From assembly GCF_004379255.2 (NCBI RefSeq), contig NC_056035.1:26350502-26414501 (forward strand): 64,000 nucleotides of DNA, written 5' to 3'. Made by a program: the position numbers and the translations under genes. The stretch's first letter is position 1. Every line of letters starts with the position of its first letter. This document shows positions 32,099 through 43,257 of the stretch, piece by piece. The notes beneath the pieces are model-generated. The model saw nothing but the letters and a program-made list of their open reading frames with translations, was not told the DNA's origin and did no database searches. The DNA is from Salvia splendens. Lineage: Eukaryota; Streptophyta; Magnoliopsida; Lamiales; Lamiaceae.

Positions 32099-33627
32099 TC
32101 ATAACTCTTGCACCTTTCGATCTAAGATTGCTTCGGGTCTCTCCTCGTAGCTCATGTCGAGGGTCAGGGCAACTTCTTCTTGATGGATCACATGCTTGGG
32201 ATCAAACATGTACTTGCACAACTGCGACACGTGGAACACGTTGTGCACATTCCCAAAACTAGGAGGTAGCGCCAGGCGATACGCTACGGGACCTACTTCA
32301 TCAACGATCTCGAGCTTCTTTGATCCTTGCACGGATTTGATGCACAATTTCGGTCATCTCCTTGATAGCGTAGGGTCTTAACATCCTTCTTTCACCAACC
32401 TCATCCCAGTAGAGTGGGGATTGACATTTCCTACCATACAGGGATTCATACGGCGCCATATCGATCGTCGCTTGATAGCTATTGTTGTAGGTGAATTCAA
32501 CAATGGCATAACAGTTTCCCAACTTTCTCCTCGGTCTAGGACAACGGCTCGCAGCATATCTTCAAGTGTTTGGATCGTCCTCTCCGACTGTCCGTCTGAT
32601 TGCAAGTGATAAGCAGTGCTAAAGTTCAATTTCGTGCCTAGCTCCCGTTGCAAACTCATCCAAAATTTTGACGTGAACTTCATATCACGATCGGACACAA
32701 TAGTCTTTGGCACTCCATGCAAATGTACAATCTCACTCACGTAGAGCTTAGCTAACTTGTCCGATCCATAGGTAATTCTAATCGGTAAGAGGTGTGAGCT
32801 TTTAGTGAGTTGATCGATGATCCCCTAAATCGCAGTGTTCTCCTTTGGTGACTTCGGTAATCCCGTCACGAAGTCCATGGCTAAATGCTCCCACTTCCAT
32901 TCGGGAATTTCGAGTGGTTGCAAATTCCCATATGGTCATTGGTGTAAGGCCTTCACTTGTTTACATGCTAGGCATCGTTCCACAAACGATGCTACATCCC
33001 CTTTCATTCCATTCCACCAAAAACGTTGGTTCAAGTATCGACACATCTTCGTGCTTCCAGGGTGAGCAGTGTAAGACGTGTCTCGTGTGCTTCACTCAAA
33101 ATCTCATCTTTCAGCGCCTCGTCGTTCGGCACACACAATCGTCCATCGAATGTCAAAGCATTATCCACCTCCTCATGAAAGTGGTCATGTTTCTAGGTTC
33201 TCACCTTCGCACGTGTCTCTTCTAACTTCTCATCACGTCATTGAGCTTCTCTGATCGTGATCCTTAAGTCTGGCTCAAACACTAGCGTCGCTATTCTTCC
33301 TCCTACTGTCTCAGGCGCTTTCACTATCTCCAATTACATCCTATCGAACTCTCGGATCAACGCTTCCTCTTGAGTTAGAAAAGAAGCCAGTTGCGGTTGG
33401 TTCTTCCTACTTAAAGCATCGGCTACTACGTTTGCCTTGCCCGGGTGATAGTGAATACCGCAGTCATAGTCCTTCACGATCTCCAGCCAACGTCGTTGTC
33501 GCATGTTCAGCTCCTTCTGCTCAAAGAAGTACTTGAGACTCTTGTGATCCGTATAAATCTCGCATCTCACTCCATAGAGATGATGTCTACAAATCTTTAG
33601 TGCGTGCACTACTGCTGCTAGTTCCAA
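32099..33627 (-). pseudogene. Pol remnant of element E: RNase H end, integrase, chromodomain
   Basis: RNase H C-terminal part (33334-33627) has [10 protein letters not shown] and an intact [12 protein letters not shown], then [10 protein letters not shown]. The integrase core appears as SDRDMKFTSKFW and [13 protein letters not shown] (32378-32740), then with a frameshift as YNNSYQATIDMAPYE (32301-32522). A chromodomain-proximal part with HNVFHVSQLCKY and ILDRKVQ ends at 32099. About 150 bases of the integrase-chromodomain linker found in element C (23160-23310) are missing near 32310. The frame upstream of RNase H ends abruptly at about 33630, where unrelated sequence begins. Confidence 0.8.
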
Positions 33628-33639
33628 GTCAATGGTAAA

Positions 33640-36227
33640 CTACATTTGTATGTTAAAAGATCAAGCTTTTGCTTTTCCTTAAAGTGTTGCATCAAGAACT
33701 CAAAATATGAATCAAGAACTCAAAATTTAATCAAACAGTCTTAACTTGGATATGAACCGATTTCATATTATACAAACACTGTAAAAAATGCTTTAAATTT
33801 GAAGAGTTCCAAAATCTGTCAAGGGAACTAGAATTACAATTTCAACTCGACTTTTGTTTTGAATCTCACTAACTTGCAACAATTGGTTAGGATCATCCCC
33901 ACGGAGCTTGAAAGAACATAAGATAGGTCATGAACATAAGATGAAATCGAATTAAATCTCAATTCTCATGGTAGGCTACCAAACAAGATAATTCAGTTGT
34001 TAGACCAAATTTGAAAGGTCTACACATCAATGGATAAGGACTTAAACATGTCACGGCAAAAAATGATCAGTTTCATGAGGATTTAGAAATGTAGGCAGTT
34101 GTCACAAAGCATCACCGATCACGGTTCAACGAAAATCATAATATTGAACAATAAAATCACATCAATGGGTTCATAAGTTTGTGAAAGGCAACCAGGGTCA
34201 AAGGAACTTTTGAAAAAAAAATCAAGTGGATTAAATTTGTTAGGGCAAGGTACAAAATGTAGGCCTTAACTTCGTCCTGTAGAAAAAAAAGTTCTAATAT
34301 GGAAAAGATACATATAGTGGGATTGAACCAAAAAGAATTTCACTCGGTAAGAAAGAATTTGACACGGACATGGTTACAAAATGAAAAGCTGAACAAAAGT
34401 TCGAAGAAGAATATCCCATAGAAAACATGTATGTGAAACGTGATTATATTGAAGGACATAACTGCAAGTAGCCTTAGGAATGAAGTTCAATAGTAAAGGC
34501 TCATAAAGTCGAAATATTGTTCGTATAAATAATAAGTCAAAGAAGACTACATTCATTCGAAGTGTCCAAAGTTATGAAGGCAACACCACTTTCCAAGAAC
34601 TGAAAGTGAGTTATGACGTAATGGAGGAAAAGAAATAATATGCCTTACTTGCAAAGAGTGAGTGAAACAAGCTGTTAAATAGACAAGGGCTCACGGTTAT
34701 TTGAAGGGTCCTGAAAAATAACTCTTTAGAATCCAAGTAAGAACTGTTGATTAAAATATTTTGTTCTAGCTATTAAAGTCGCACTCCCTCGTTCATCTTT
34801 CGCAAGCCGAAACAGGTAACATCGCTCTAAGAAGCTGTGGATTCCACGCTGAGATTCATCCTGTCATTGCCACTAATAATGATAATCGGAATCCATATCT
34901 TATTAATATTCCTTGCATGTCATAGCAATAATTCTCTTAAACACATTGTAATTATACTTGCGCTCTCTACACGCAATAATAGTCGTTTGCGTCGCATCGC
35001 CACATAAGAATAGGTTTAGCTTATCAGATCGCAGGTACGATCTCTCTCCCCGTTGTAGGATTACATCATTTGGCATCTCCTTTTGTCTCGTACTTTTTCT
35101 CATTCGGAAATTCTCTTCAATTTGCACACCTTCTCCTCTTGAGCTCATTATCGTATGTAATGTCTCTTCGCATTCTCCTTATTCTTATTGTTCAGGAAGA
35201 CAATAGTGAATTTGTAATTTTTCAATGAAGTTCGAATTCGCACCACATATTTCCTTTTGTCTTATCACTCGGAAAAGTGATATCGCAGTTGTAACAACTA
35301 AGTTCAATATCGTTCGATCTAACAAACATCTATGTTTGCATACAAAGTTCGTAGAATCATAATTTCTTCTATCAGCACTTTCATAAAATACCTCACACTT
35401 CAACGTTCACAAACCATCACTTAAATCATTATTCACATACTACATAATTAAACATGCATAAATGTATATCGCTATACATAACCACATCATACTTCTCGTT
35501 CACTTCAAGATCTCAATTTCCCAAAAGAAAAGAACTAACATGCTTTTATTTAAAGTTCAAAGATATTTATTTTATTTTATTTTTATTTTTATTTTTCAAA
35601 AAATTTTCAACAACTTTCCACAACATAAATATTTTTCCTCAATCAAACTCCACCAACACAACTAGTCATTACCATTGCCAAACATCAACCTCAAAATCCT
35701 TTTCCCTTTTTTTCTTTTTTTTACATACCAAACACCATGCAAATCTTTCGAAACTCATAACTTGTTCTTTTTCTCCACACAACAAAATAATTCTTCTTTT
35801 TCTATACCAACTTCCTCAAAATATCTTTTATATCATTGTTTGTGAAATATCTAAAGCTCGTCACATAACACAAAATTTGAGGTCATCCTAAGGCTTCCTA
35901 TGCTCACATGCTTACGTCATAACTTGTTCTTTTCTCCACATAACACATATTTATGACAACACGTAATTCATGCTCACGTTCCAACATAATAACACCATCA
36001 CACTGTCATATCCACACATAACCTTCATACAAGTGCACATTCTTGCCAAAACATCAATATCATATCACAGTCGTTTTCAAAACTTTTCAACAACTTAAAA
36101 CATACCTCATTTTCTTTTGGTTGAGCGTGATGCTTCGGATAATGAGCCTTTGTGACACTTTTAGTCTAGGGGTACTAATCTAGACTTAAACTGAAAGAAG
36201 ACTCTCTGACCAGAGCGAAAAAACGAA
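33640..36227 (-). other. Non-coding internal part of element E between pol remnant and PBS
   Basis: About 2.6 kb is without a supportable ORF. It includes a stretch similar to the element C leader near 33715-33775, T-rich runs (35570-35600, 35700-35720), and before the PBS a run shared with F (GGTTGAGCGTGATGCTTCGG at 36120-36139). It occupies the place where gag, protease and RT should be, so it is either a long leader joined to RNase H by deletion or partly foreign sequence. Confidence 0.45.
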
Positions 36228-36239
36228 GCTCTGATACCA
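36228..36239 (-). promoter_or_regulatory. Primer binding site, tRNA-iMet type, element E
   Basis: TGGTATCAGAGC on the minus strand lies three bases from the LTR end. It is complementary to the 3' end of plant initiator tRNA-Met, the standard primer of Tekay/Del and many other plant retroelements. Confidence 0.85.
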
Positions 36240-36242
36240 CTC

Positions 36243-39238
36243 TGTCACGACCGCCCTTACTAAGGATAGTGAAGACGGGGAACTCGTGACTAGGGGAGGA
36301 ACTAAGAAGCGAGGAAAAAAAGGGGGAAACAATAAAGGACGACATTTAATATGAAACTCAATTAACTTCCAAAAGAATTATTTTAGTCTATCAAATAGTT
36401 AAGCAGCGAATTAATGTCTCAAGGTAATTAATGTCATAAAACAGTATGGAGAAAAAGATAGAAGACTTTTAGGAAGAAAACAATTTCAAACAAGGCAGCG
36501 GAAATCAAGTATCTAGAGAGAGTCATCGGATGACGCCCATGTATGAAGACACGACGCATCCGGGAATTCTTAATGCTCGACTCAACATCCGCCACAACAT
36601 CACCGCTCAACCTGCACATTTTTAAAAGAAATGCAGGGCTGAGTACTTAATATACCCAGTGGGCTCATGCCAAAAATATTTTATAAAAGTAATGTCATCC
36701 ATACCATAGTGAACTCGAGTTTTACGTTTAGAAAAGAAATTTCATTGAGTATCACAAAAACAGTTTAATAGTCTGGCCAGACAATCAATCTCCCCACTTT
36801 CTCAACAATCCAACAATCACATCATCTTTCCATAGTGCGACGAAAGTGTGGCTACACTATTCGCCCACGAGACTGGCCGATTAGCAAGGACGGCTCCCGA
36901 TCCCAGCGGTGTACACAGCCTGATAGGGTTTGTGTCCCTACTCAGACCCGAATTCGTTTCACACATAGCCCTATAGCCTAACGGAGCAAGCTCAAACGAA
37001 CTAGGCATCAGGCAACAATCTCAACATCAAAACAACCATGGCATGACATAACACTTTAAACCACCCTTATAACTCCGTAATCATACTTTTGAAAAATTAA
37101 AAGAGTTTAGTAAAAGAAAACCCACCTCGCTAGCTTATACACACAATTCACAACTTTAATGCAACACTTGCTCTTTGTACCCACGTACGCACAACAACTC
37201 TTATCAACACCATAACATAATCAGTGTCTCCATCAATACATTTATCATGCATGCCCTATCGTTCCTTTCATCGTTTTTCTTACATTGCCCATCCCAAACG
37301 TTCACCAACATAAACGAAACAAGCACTCTAGCATACAAAAATATGCAACACATAGCCACATCATAGGATACGTTCCTTATTCACACATGTATCATGTAAT
37401 TCACTCAAAACTTGTCAACAAAGCTTATTTCAACAAAACCAGAATCTGGCAGAACAGCGCAGTCTCTTTGTAAAAATCATTAAAATTCCATCCGGTCTCA
37501 TATGAAGCTAAAATTTGGTCACCACACAGTAGACATAAAGGTTTGTCTAGTAAAAAAATTTCACACCAAAATCATATCTTTTGATTGGTCAAAACAAACA
37601 CGAAACTCACTGGACGAGACACAAATTTTGGCAGGAGTGCGCAGTTCAAATGAAAAATTCGTTAAATATTTATCCATCATTAGATGAAGCTGAAATTTTG
37701 ACAAGACACAGAAGACATCTAAAAATTCATCCAGTTAAAAATTCACGTTAAAATAAGGTCGTTTGATTTGTCAAAAACTCGTCGGAACCTACTGTCCGAA
37801 CACAACAGCTTTCATGCTCATACAATCACACATACATATTTATGCTTCCAACACATATTCATGCTTCAAAACGAGATTACAACCAGGCTTTCCTTTTCAC
37901 ACATAACATTCACAAACGATTAATCCACACACTTACACACACACACGTACATACGCCCACACACACATATATTCTTGTGCAACCATCCTTCCCAACCAAT
38001 TAATTCTTAGATTTATGATTCTCCACTCACTATATGCATGAGGGGTTCAAGAATCATGGATTCAATGATAAGAAGGGGAAAGGTGGATCAAACATTATAC
38101 CTTTCTCTTGAAAACAATCGGTAGCAATGACAATTGGTTGATTTCTTCGATGAATCTTTGAGTTTCCAATTCCAAAACGGAGCAAGAATGACGAATATGT
38201 GAAGAATTGACTTGGGGTATTTGGGAGGGAGAAAGAGGCGTGTGGGAGAGGAGAGGGATGCGTGTAAAATGAGGCTAGGGTTAGGGTTTTCCCTTTTTAT
38301 AGTCTAGGTTAAATCCCACACTTAAATAATACAATTAAAATTATGGGAGAATAAAATAGAGGTCAATAAATAAATCCTACAATTAAACAAAATAGGCGTG
38401 TAGTGTGGGGGGGGGGGGGATTTTCGAAAATTATGCCATTTAATTGGCATAGATATTGATTTAGTATTTACTTGGAGAGAAATACACTCACAAAATAGGT
38501 AAAAAGATATTGAGTATCCCATAACTAAGGTAACAAAATAATTCAAGCATCTTCAAGTGTGGAAATAAAAAGGGGCGTGTATAATGGGAGTAATCAAGGA
38601 AAAATACTTAAATCCTCAAATTAAATAGGAATAGGATTTAAATTTGATAATTTCTTGTAGGAAAAGACTCCCACAAAATAGGTAACAAATAAATTAATCC
38701 CACAAGTAATTGAAAGGCACATGGGGAGAAAATTATGAGGTCTTAAGGAAGGAAAGGGTCATATCCTAATTAAAATAGGATATGGAGATATTTAATTGGA
38801 TTTTTAATTCAAGGAAGGAAATAAGTAAGGAACCAATTAAATCTACAAAATAATTTATTCTCCTAATTACTAGGAGATTTCGAAAATGCCAAGAAATGGG
38901 CAAGGGATAAAAAATTATGTAGAATAACATTGGGACAATTTGGTTTGAATTTATTTGGATAAATATCCCAAAACAATTAATTAAATCCAAGAGGAAAAAT
39001 ACTATTTTCAATAAATAGGAGGGCTGAAAATTCCAATAAAATGGCTAGAACAAAAATGCATGATCCCATTTAATTAAATTCACACATTGGAAAATAATTC
39101 ACATTATCTCCCATAACTCACAACAACCAAAATCACATAATTACTCGATCACATAGAAATCAAATTCCACTAATGAATTTCCCAATCAACATCCACATTA
39201 AAAAAATAAAAGAAGTCACAAAATTTCGAGGTGCTACA
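36243..39238 (-). repeat. 5' LTR of element E (2996 bp)
   Basis: This is highly similar to 28989-31944 throughout. It differs by small indels, for example an extra ATTCATGCTTCCAACACAT-like repeat near 37850 and a 12-base G tract near 38407. The terminus at 36243 is the intact TGTCACGACC. Confidence 0.8.
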
Positions 39239-39239
39239 A

Positions 39240-40732
39240 CACGTCAAACGCCATCCTAGCAAGTACTCCAAAATTGCCGGATGAATGATCTTTCCAATAC
39301 TTAAGCAAATCGATTTCAGCATTTTCATACATCGGAATATCTTCCAAATATACATCCAATGCTGACTTTGCGTCGGAAGTTAGACCTTTGTGCCTCTTAT
39401 ATCCCTAAAACAATAATATTAAAATGTAAGTAAAAATAATAAATAGAATTATTTAGATATAAATATAAATATAAAGAAATATTAAAGAAAAACAGATTAC
39501 TTACAGCTAGTACATTTGGATTCATTTTCATTTTCCTTACTCCTCCCCCACCTATGATTTTAGGCTCTTCGACTTCGTGATTAAAACTTCCACTAGATTA
39601 AGGACCTTTAGACAAAGATGCATCAACCATTTTTTTCATGTACTCATCGTATAGAGTATACAATTTCATCTTCAACCTATTGACTTTGTCCTGACTTGAA
39701 AGAGGATTAAGTGTTGAGTAATAATACTCCACAAGTTTCAACTTCACTCTTGGATCAAACACGACTCCCATAGAGAGAATGTCGCTATAATCTTCCCAAT
39801 ATTTCTCGAACTTTGATTTCATCAAAAGAGACATCGACCTTACCACTTCATCGTGACTTCTAAAATTCATCTCCAACAATCGAGAAATATTCCACACTTC
39901 CATAAAATACAGTTTGGAAGTAGGATATGATGAACCATAAATTAAAGTAGTAATTTCATAAAATGGTTCCAAGAATTCACACATTACTTTTCCTCTTTCC
40001 CAATCTTCTTCTGTAGGACAATGCTTATAAGCTAAATCATCACATTCAAGCAGAAAAAACCTGTGGATATTTAATTCCACTAGCAAGCATCAAATACGTG
40101 GAATTCCAACGTGTAGGCACATCCATGCACAATGAAGTAGTAAATTCAATATCAACTTTTCGTGCACATTCCTTAAACTTAATCATTCTCGCTTCTGATG
40201 CTTTTACATATTTGATACTAGCTTTAATTTTATCTAAAGAATCACTAGCTACTTTCAATCCTTCTTGTACAATAAGATTCAAAATATGTGCACAACATCT
40301 CACATGAAAATATTCCCCATTGCACAGTAATGAGTTTTGCAACTGAAGTCGTGTTTTCAATAATTTCACCATGGCGTTATTAGCAGAAGCATTATCCAAA
40401 GTCAATGAAAAGATTTTCCTATCTATTTCCCAATCCACCAAAATGTAAGAAATCTTTTGAGCTAACTCAGGTGCAGAATGTGGAGGAGGCATTGAACAAA
40501 ATGCAAGTATTTTGCTATCCAATTTACATTTTTCATCCACATAATGTGCAGTCAAACACATATACCCTGAATTAGTGCAAGTAGTCCAATATGTTAAGCA
40601 CAACATTCCAGGAACACTATTCAATCTTATCCTCAATTTTTCCTTTTTGGATTCATACATATTCATTACGTCCAAAACATGAGTATTTCTAGAAATGCCC
40701 AGTTTAGCATCTATTGTATTCACACTAATCAC
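39240..40732 (-). pseudogene. hAT transposase, main coding part
   Basis: The frame 40046-40732 carries the Ac/Tam3-type core, with FSLTLDNASANNAMVKLL and HVRCCAHILNLIVQEGL, then VPTRWNSTYLML. A frameshift leads to 39598-40086 with PFYEITTLIYGSSYPTSK, FEKYWEDYSDILSMGVVFDPR and a premature TAA where the plus copy has CAA. A GT...AG intron (about 39412-39507) precedes an exon with YKRHKGLTSDAKSALDVYLED and [12 protein letters not shown], cut by element E. The N-terminal BED zinc finger is missing; the frame starts within the catalytic region. The DNA-cutting domain is thus present in outline but inactive. Confidence 0.8.
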
Positions 40733-41269
40733 TTATACATGTTTATTTGTTTAGTATAGAGTACTCAAACATAGAAGGGATGGAGTATACAGTACTTTGT
40801 ATGTACTTTGTCTGTTTTTTTTCTTCGAAACATGAGAGTGATAATTATAAAGAATTCTTCCAAAATGTGTGCTCTATATCTTATGTAAAATAAATATAGT
40901 ATTATTGCGTGAACTTGTCATGAAGCATAAACAATAACAAACAAATTAGGTGCACATATGTAGCAAACAGTAGCAAAATATGTGCATATTTTGAATATGT
41001 AGCAAACGTCAGTAGCAAAAGTGGCAAACAGATTCAAAATATGTAGCAAACAGATTCAAAATAAGATATTTATTACTTGTAATGAAGCATAAACAGTAGC
41101 AAACATATTCAAAATATGTGCACCTAATCAAAGTAAACAGCAACATAAACAATACGATATTTTTCAAAATAAAAGCATATGCATCTAAGATACAACGCAT
41201 TTTTCTGAGAGTGAAAGTGGAACAAATTACAGTATTCATTCATAAAATTTGGTTGAATGCATTCAACCT
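40733..41269. repeat. AT-rich spacer with short dispersed repeats
   Basis: The spacer separates two inverted hAT halves. The words GTAGCAAACA and GATTCAAAATATGT recur several times between 40955 and 41120. GAAGCATAAACA occurs at 40922 and 41093, and AGGTGCACAT (40949) is mirrored by ATGTGCACCT (41115). There is no ORF. The expected hAT N-terminal exon is not found here. Confidence 0.6.
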
Positions 41270-42835
41270 CTACCAAATACAGTATTTTATGGAAGTGTGG
41301 AATATTGCTCGATTGTTGGAGATGAATTCTAGAAGCCACGATGAAGTGGTAAGGTCGATGTCTCTTTTGATGAAATCAAAGTTCGAGAAATATTGGGAAG
41401 ATTATACCGACATTCTCTCTATGGGAGTCGTGTTTGATCCAAGAATGAAGTTGAAACTTGTGGAGTATTGTTACTCAACACTTGATCCTCTTTCAAGTCA
41501 GGACAAAGTCAATAGGTTGAAGATGAAATTGTATACTCTATACGATGAGTACAAGAAAAAAAATGGTTGATGCATCTTTGTCTAAAGATCCTCAATCTAG
41601 TGTGGGAGTTCTAATCACGAAGTCGTAGAGCCTAAATTCATACGTGGGGGAGGAGTAAGGAAAATGAAAATGAATCTAAATGTACTGGCTGTAAGTAATC
41701 TGTTTTTCTTTAATATTTCTTGGTATTTATATTTGTATCTAATTAATTCTATTTGTCATTTTTACTTACATTTTAGTATTATTGTTTTAGGGATATAAGA
41801 GGCACAAAGGTCTAACTTCTGACGCAAAGTCAGCATTGGATGTATATTTGGAAGATATTCCGATGGATGAAAATGCTGAAATGGATTTGCTTTAGTATTG
41901 GAAAGAACATTCATCCGACAATTTTGGAGTACTTGCTAGGATGGCGTGTGACGTGCTTAGTATTCCTATAACAACGGTAGCATCCGAATCTTCCTTTAGC
42001 ATTGGAGCACATGTCTTAAACAAATACAAAAATAGACTCCTTCCCGAAAAAGTGCAAGCTCTTATTTGCACGCGTAATTGGTTGCATGTATATTCAAATG
42101 GTAAGATCTTATTTTATTTAATAAAATTCTAGATTATCTAACTATATTATATGTTAATATTTGTAATTTTGTTAATAGACGATGAAGATTCTGAAGATGA
42201 TGAGGAGGAAGCTAAAGATCAAGCTAAAGCGTCAAAGATTATCGACTTGGAAGAATGTCATTAAAACGTTAGCTAATGCTTGACTTTTTGGTTATTTCTC
42301 ATGGAGCCATGGACTATTTTGTTTATGCAATAGGGCATGTGGAAACTCAATTTATAAGGCACAAGTCTGTTTTTGTTGTTCTCCTTGAACAATTTAGGCT
42401 TTTAGCTTAATGAAGCATGTATATCAGCCTTGAAAGAAAGTGTTTTCTGGAATTATTTCTTTCATTGTCGGCTTGTAGCCATAGAATTGTGTGTAAACTT
42501 TATGTGCTTAAAAATTTATTTTTAACTTTATGTTATGCAATCATAGAATTATGTCATGAATATTTTAAATTTTAAATATTAACTTTTTTATATGATTGAC
42601 TTATATTTTAGGGTTAAGGATGAAAATTTAAAACTAGATAAATAAGTGGTAATATTAATTATTTGTCTTAAACCTGATTAGCCCGATAGGCTAGCCCGAA
42701 ACCCGAAGGATTAGGTTTAGGGCTGAAGATTTAGAACCCGGTAAAATTTCTGCCCGATAAGCCCGCACCCGATAAGCCCGAAACCCGAGTAGGGCCGACC
42801 CAAAACCCGCTGGGCTGGCCCGATTGACATCCCTA
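41270..42835 (+). pseudogene. Inverted second copy of the hAT transposase 3' half
   Basis: From about 41285 the plus strand repeats the gene seen on the minus strand at 39905 and below: YFMEVWNIARLLEM, FEKYWEDYTDILSMGVVFDPR, a frameshift in an A run near 41557, an intron, YKRHKGLTSDAKSALDVYLED, then [25 protein letters not shown] and an acidic tail ending KASKIIDLEECH. It runs through the 3' untranslated region to an internal copy of the terminal repeat TGACATCCCTA (42825-42835). The 5' half is absent. Here the dimerisation domain keeps the Gly lost in the minus copy. Confidence 0.75.
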
Positions 42836-43141
42836 ATCACGCATAAGAGAGAGAAGGGAGAGGGAAACTCACCTGATGGAAGGAAGGAAGTGAGAACAAG
42901 ATTATGAGGGTGAAAGTAATTTTTTGAGAGTGAAAGAGGAACCGTTTTTAAAATCTAAAAATTAAACAAAATTGAAGTGAAAAAGATGAAGAGTCACTGC
43001 AGGCATTTAATTATTAGGGTTTTTTTTTATAACCCGATAGGCCCGATTCATTAATGGGCTGTGATATTTCGGCCCTAACCCTATAATTTTAGCGGGTTTT
43101 TCGGGCCAACCCATCAGGTTTGGGCTACACTGACATCCCTA
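42836..43141 (-). other. 5' terminal region of the hAT element
   Basis: Read on the minus strand this starts with TAGGGATGTCAGTGTAGCCC and carries several GGCCCGA/AACCCG words, followed by an A/G-rich leader. It has no coding potential. It differs in sequence from the 3' ends at 19658 and 42835, which share GATTGACATCCCTA, so it is the true opposite end of the transposon. Confidence 0.65.
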
Positions 43142-43149
43142 TCTAAAAG
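43142..43149. repeat. hAT target site duplication, right (TCTAAAAG)
   Basis: This is identical to 19650-19657 and directly follows the terminal repeat TGACATCCCTA. It lies 108 bases from the TBL stop codon. Confidence 0.9.
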
Positions 43150-43257
43150 TCTATATGCTCTATAGCACGAAAATATGGGATGTGAAAAAAACTCAACAAA
43201 TTACAACTTCTAAAGTATGAAATACAAACATAATAAGACAACTCAATATTTTATGAA

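Larger units (their letters stand above)
28989..39238 (-). mobile_element. Element E: chromodomain Ty3/gypsy LTR retrotransposon, internally deleted
   Basis: The element is inserted in the hAT transposase C-terminal coding region; CACGT occurs at 28984-28988 and 39240-39244, the right copy offset by one base. LTRs are 28989-31944 and 36243-39238. A tRNA-iMet PBS abuts the 5' (right) LTR and a polypurine tract abuts the 3' (left) LTR. The internal region keeps only RNase H end, integrase pieces and chromodomain; gag, protease and RT are gone. It is the same family as F and related to C. Confidence 0.85.
19658..43141 (-). mobile_element. hAT transposon, expanded by two nested LTR retrotransposons
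   Basis: Eleven-base terminal inverted repeats TAGGGATGTCA (19658-19668) and TGACATCCCTA (43131-43141) are flanked by an exact 8-bp duplication TCTAAAAG (19650-19657 and 43142-43149), the length expected for the hAT superfamily. The transposase lies on the minus strand (39240-40732 and 28708-28988). Removing elements C and E leaves about 4.8 kb. This also includes an inverted copy of the element's own 3' half (41270-42835). Both terminal regions are rich in AGCCCG/CGGGCT words, plausible transposase-binding sites. The transposase is broken, so the copy is not autonomous. Confidence 0.9.

Noticed and set aside
35454..35891. 145-codon plus-strand frame rich in Phe, Lys, Ser and His
   Set aside because: Low-complexity T-rich sequence within the untranslated internal part of element E on the opposite strand.
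41118..41570. 150-codon plus frame as an independent gene
   Set aside because: Its first 55 codons are AT-rich spacer read-through; the rest is the inverted hAT transposase copy.
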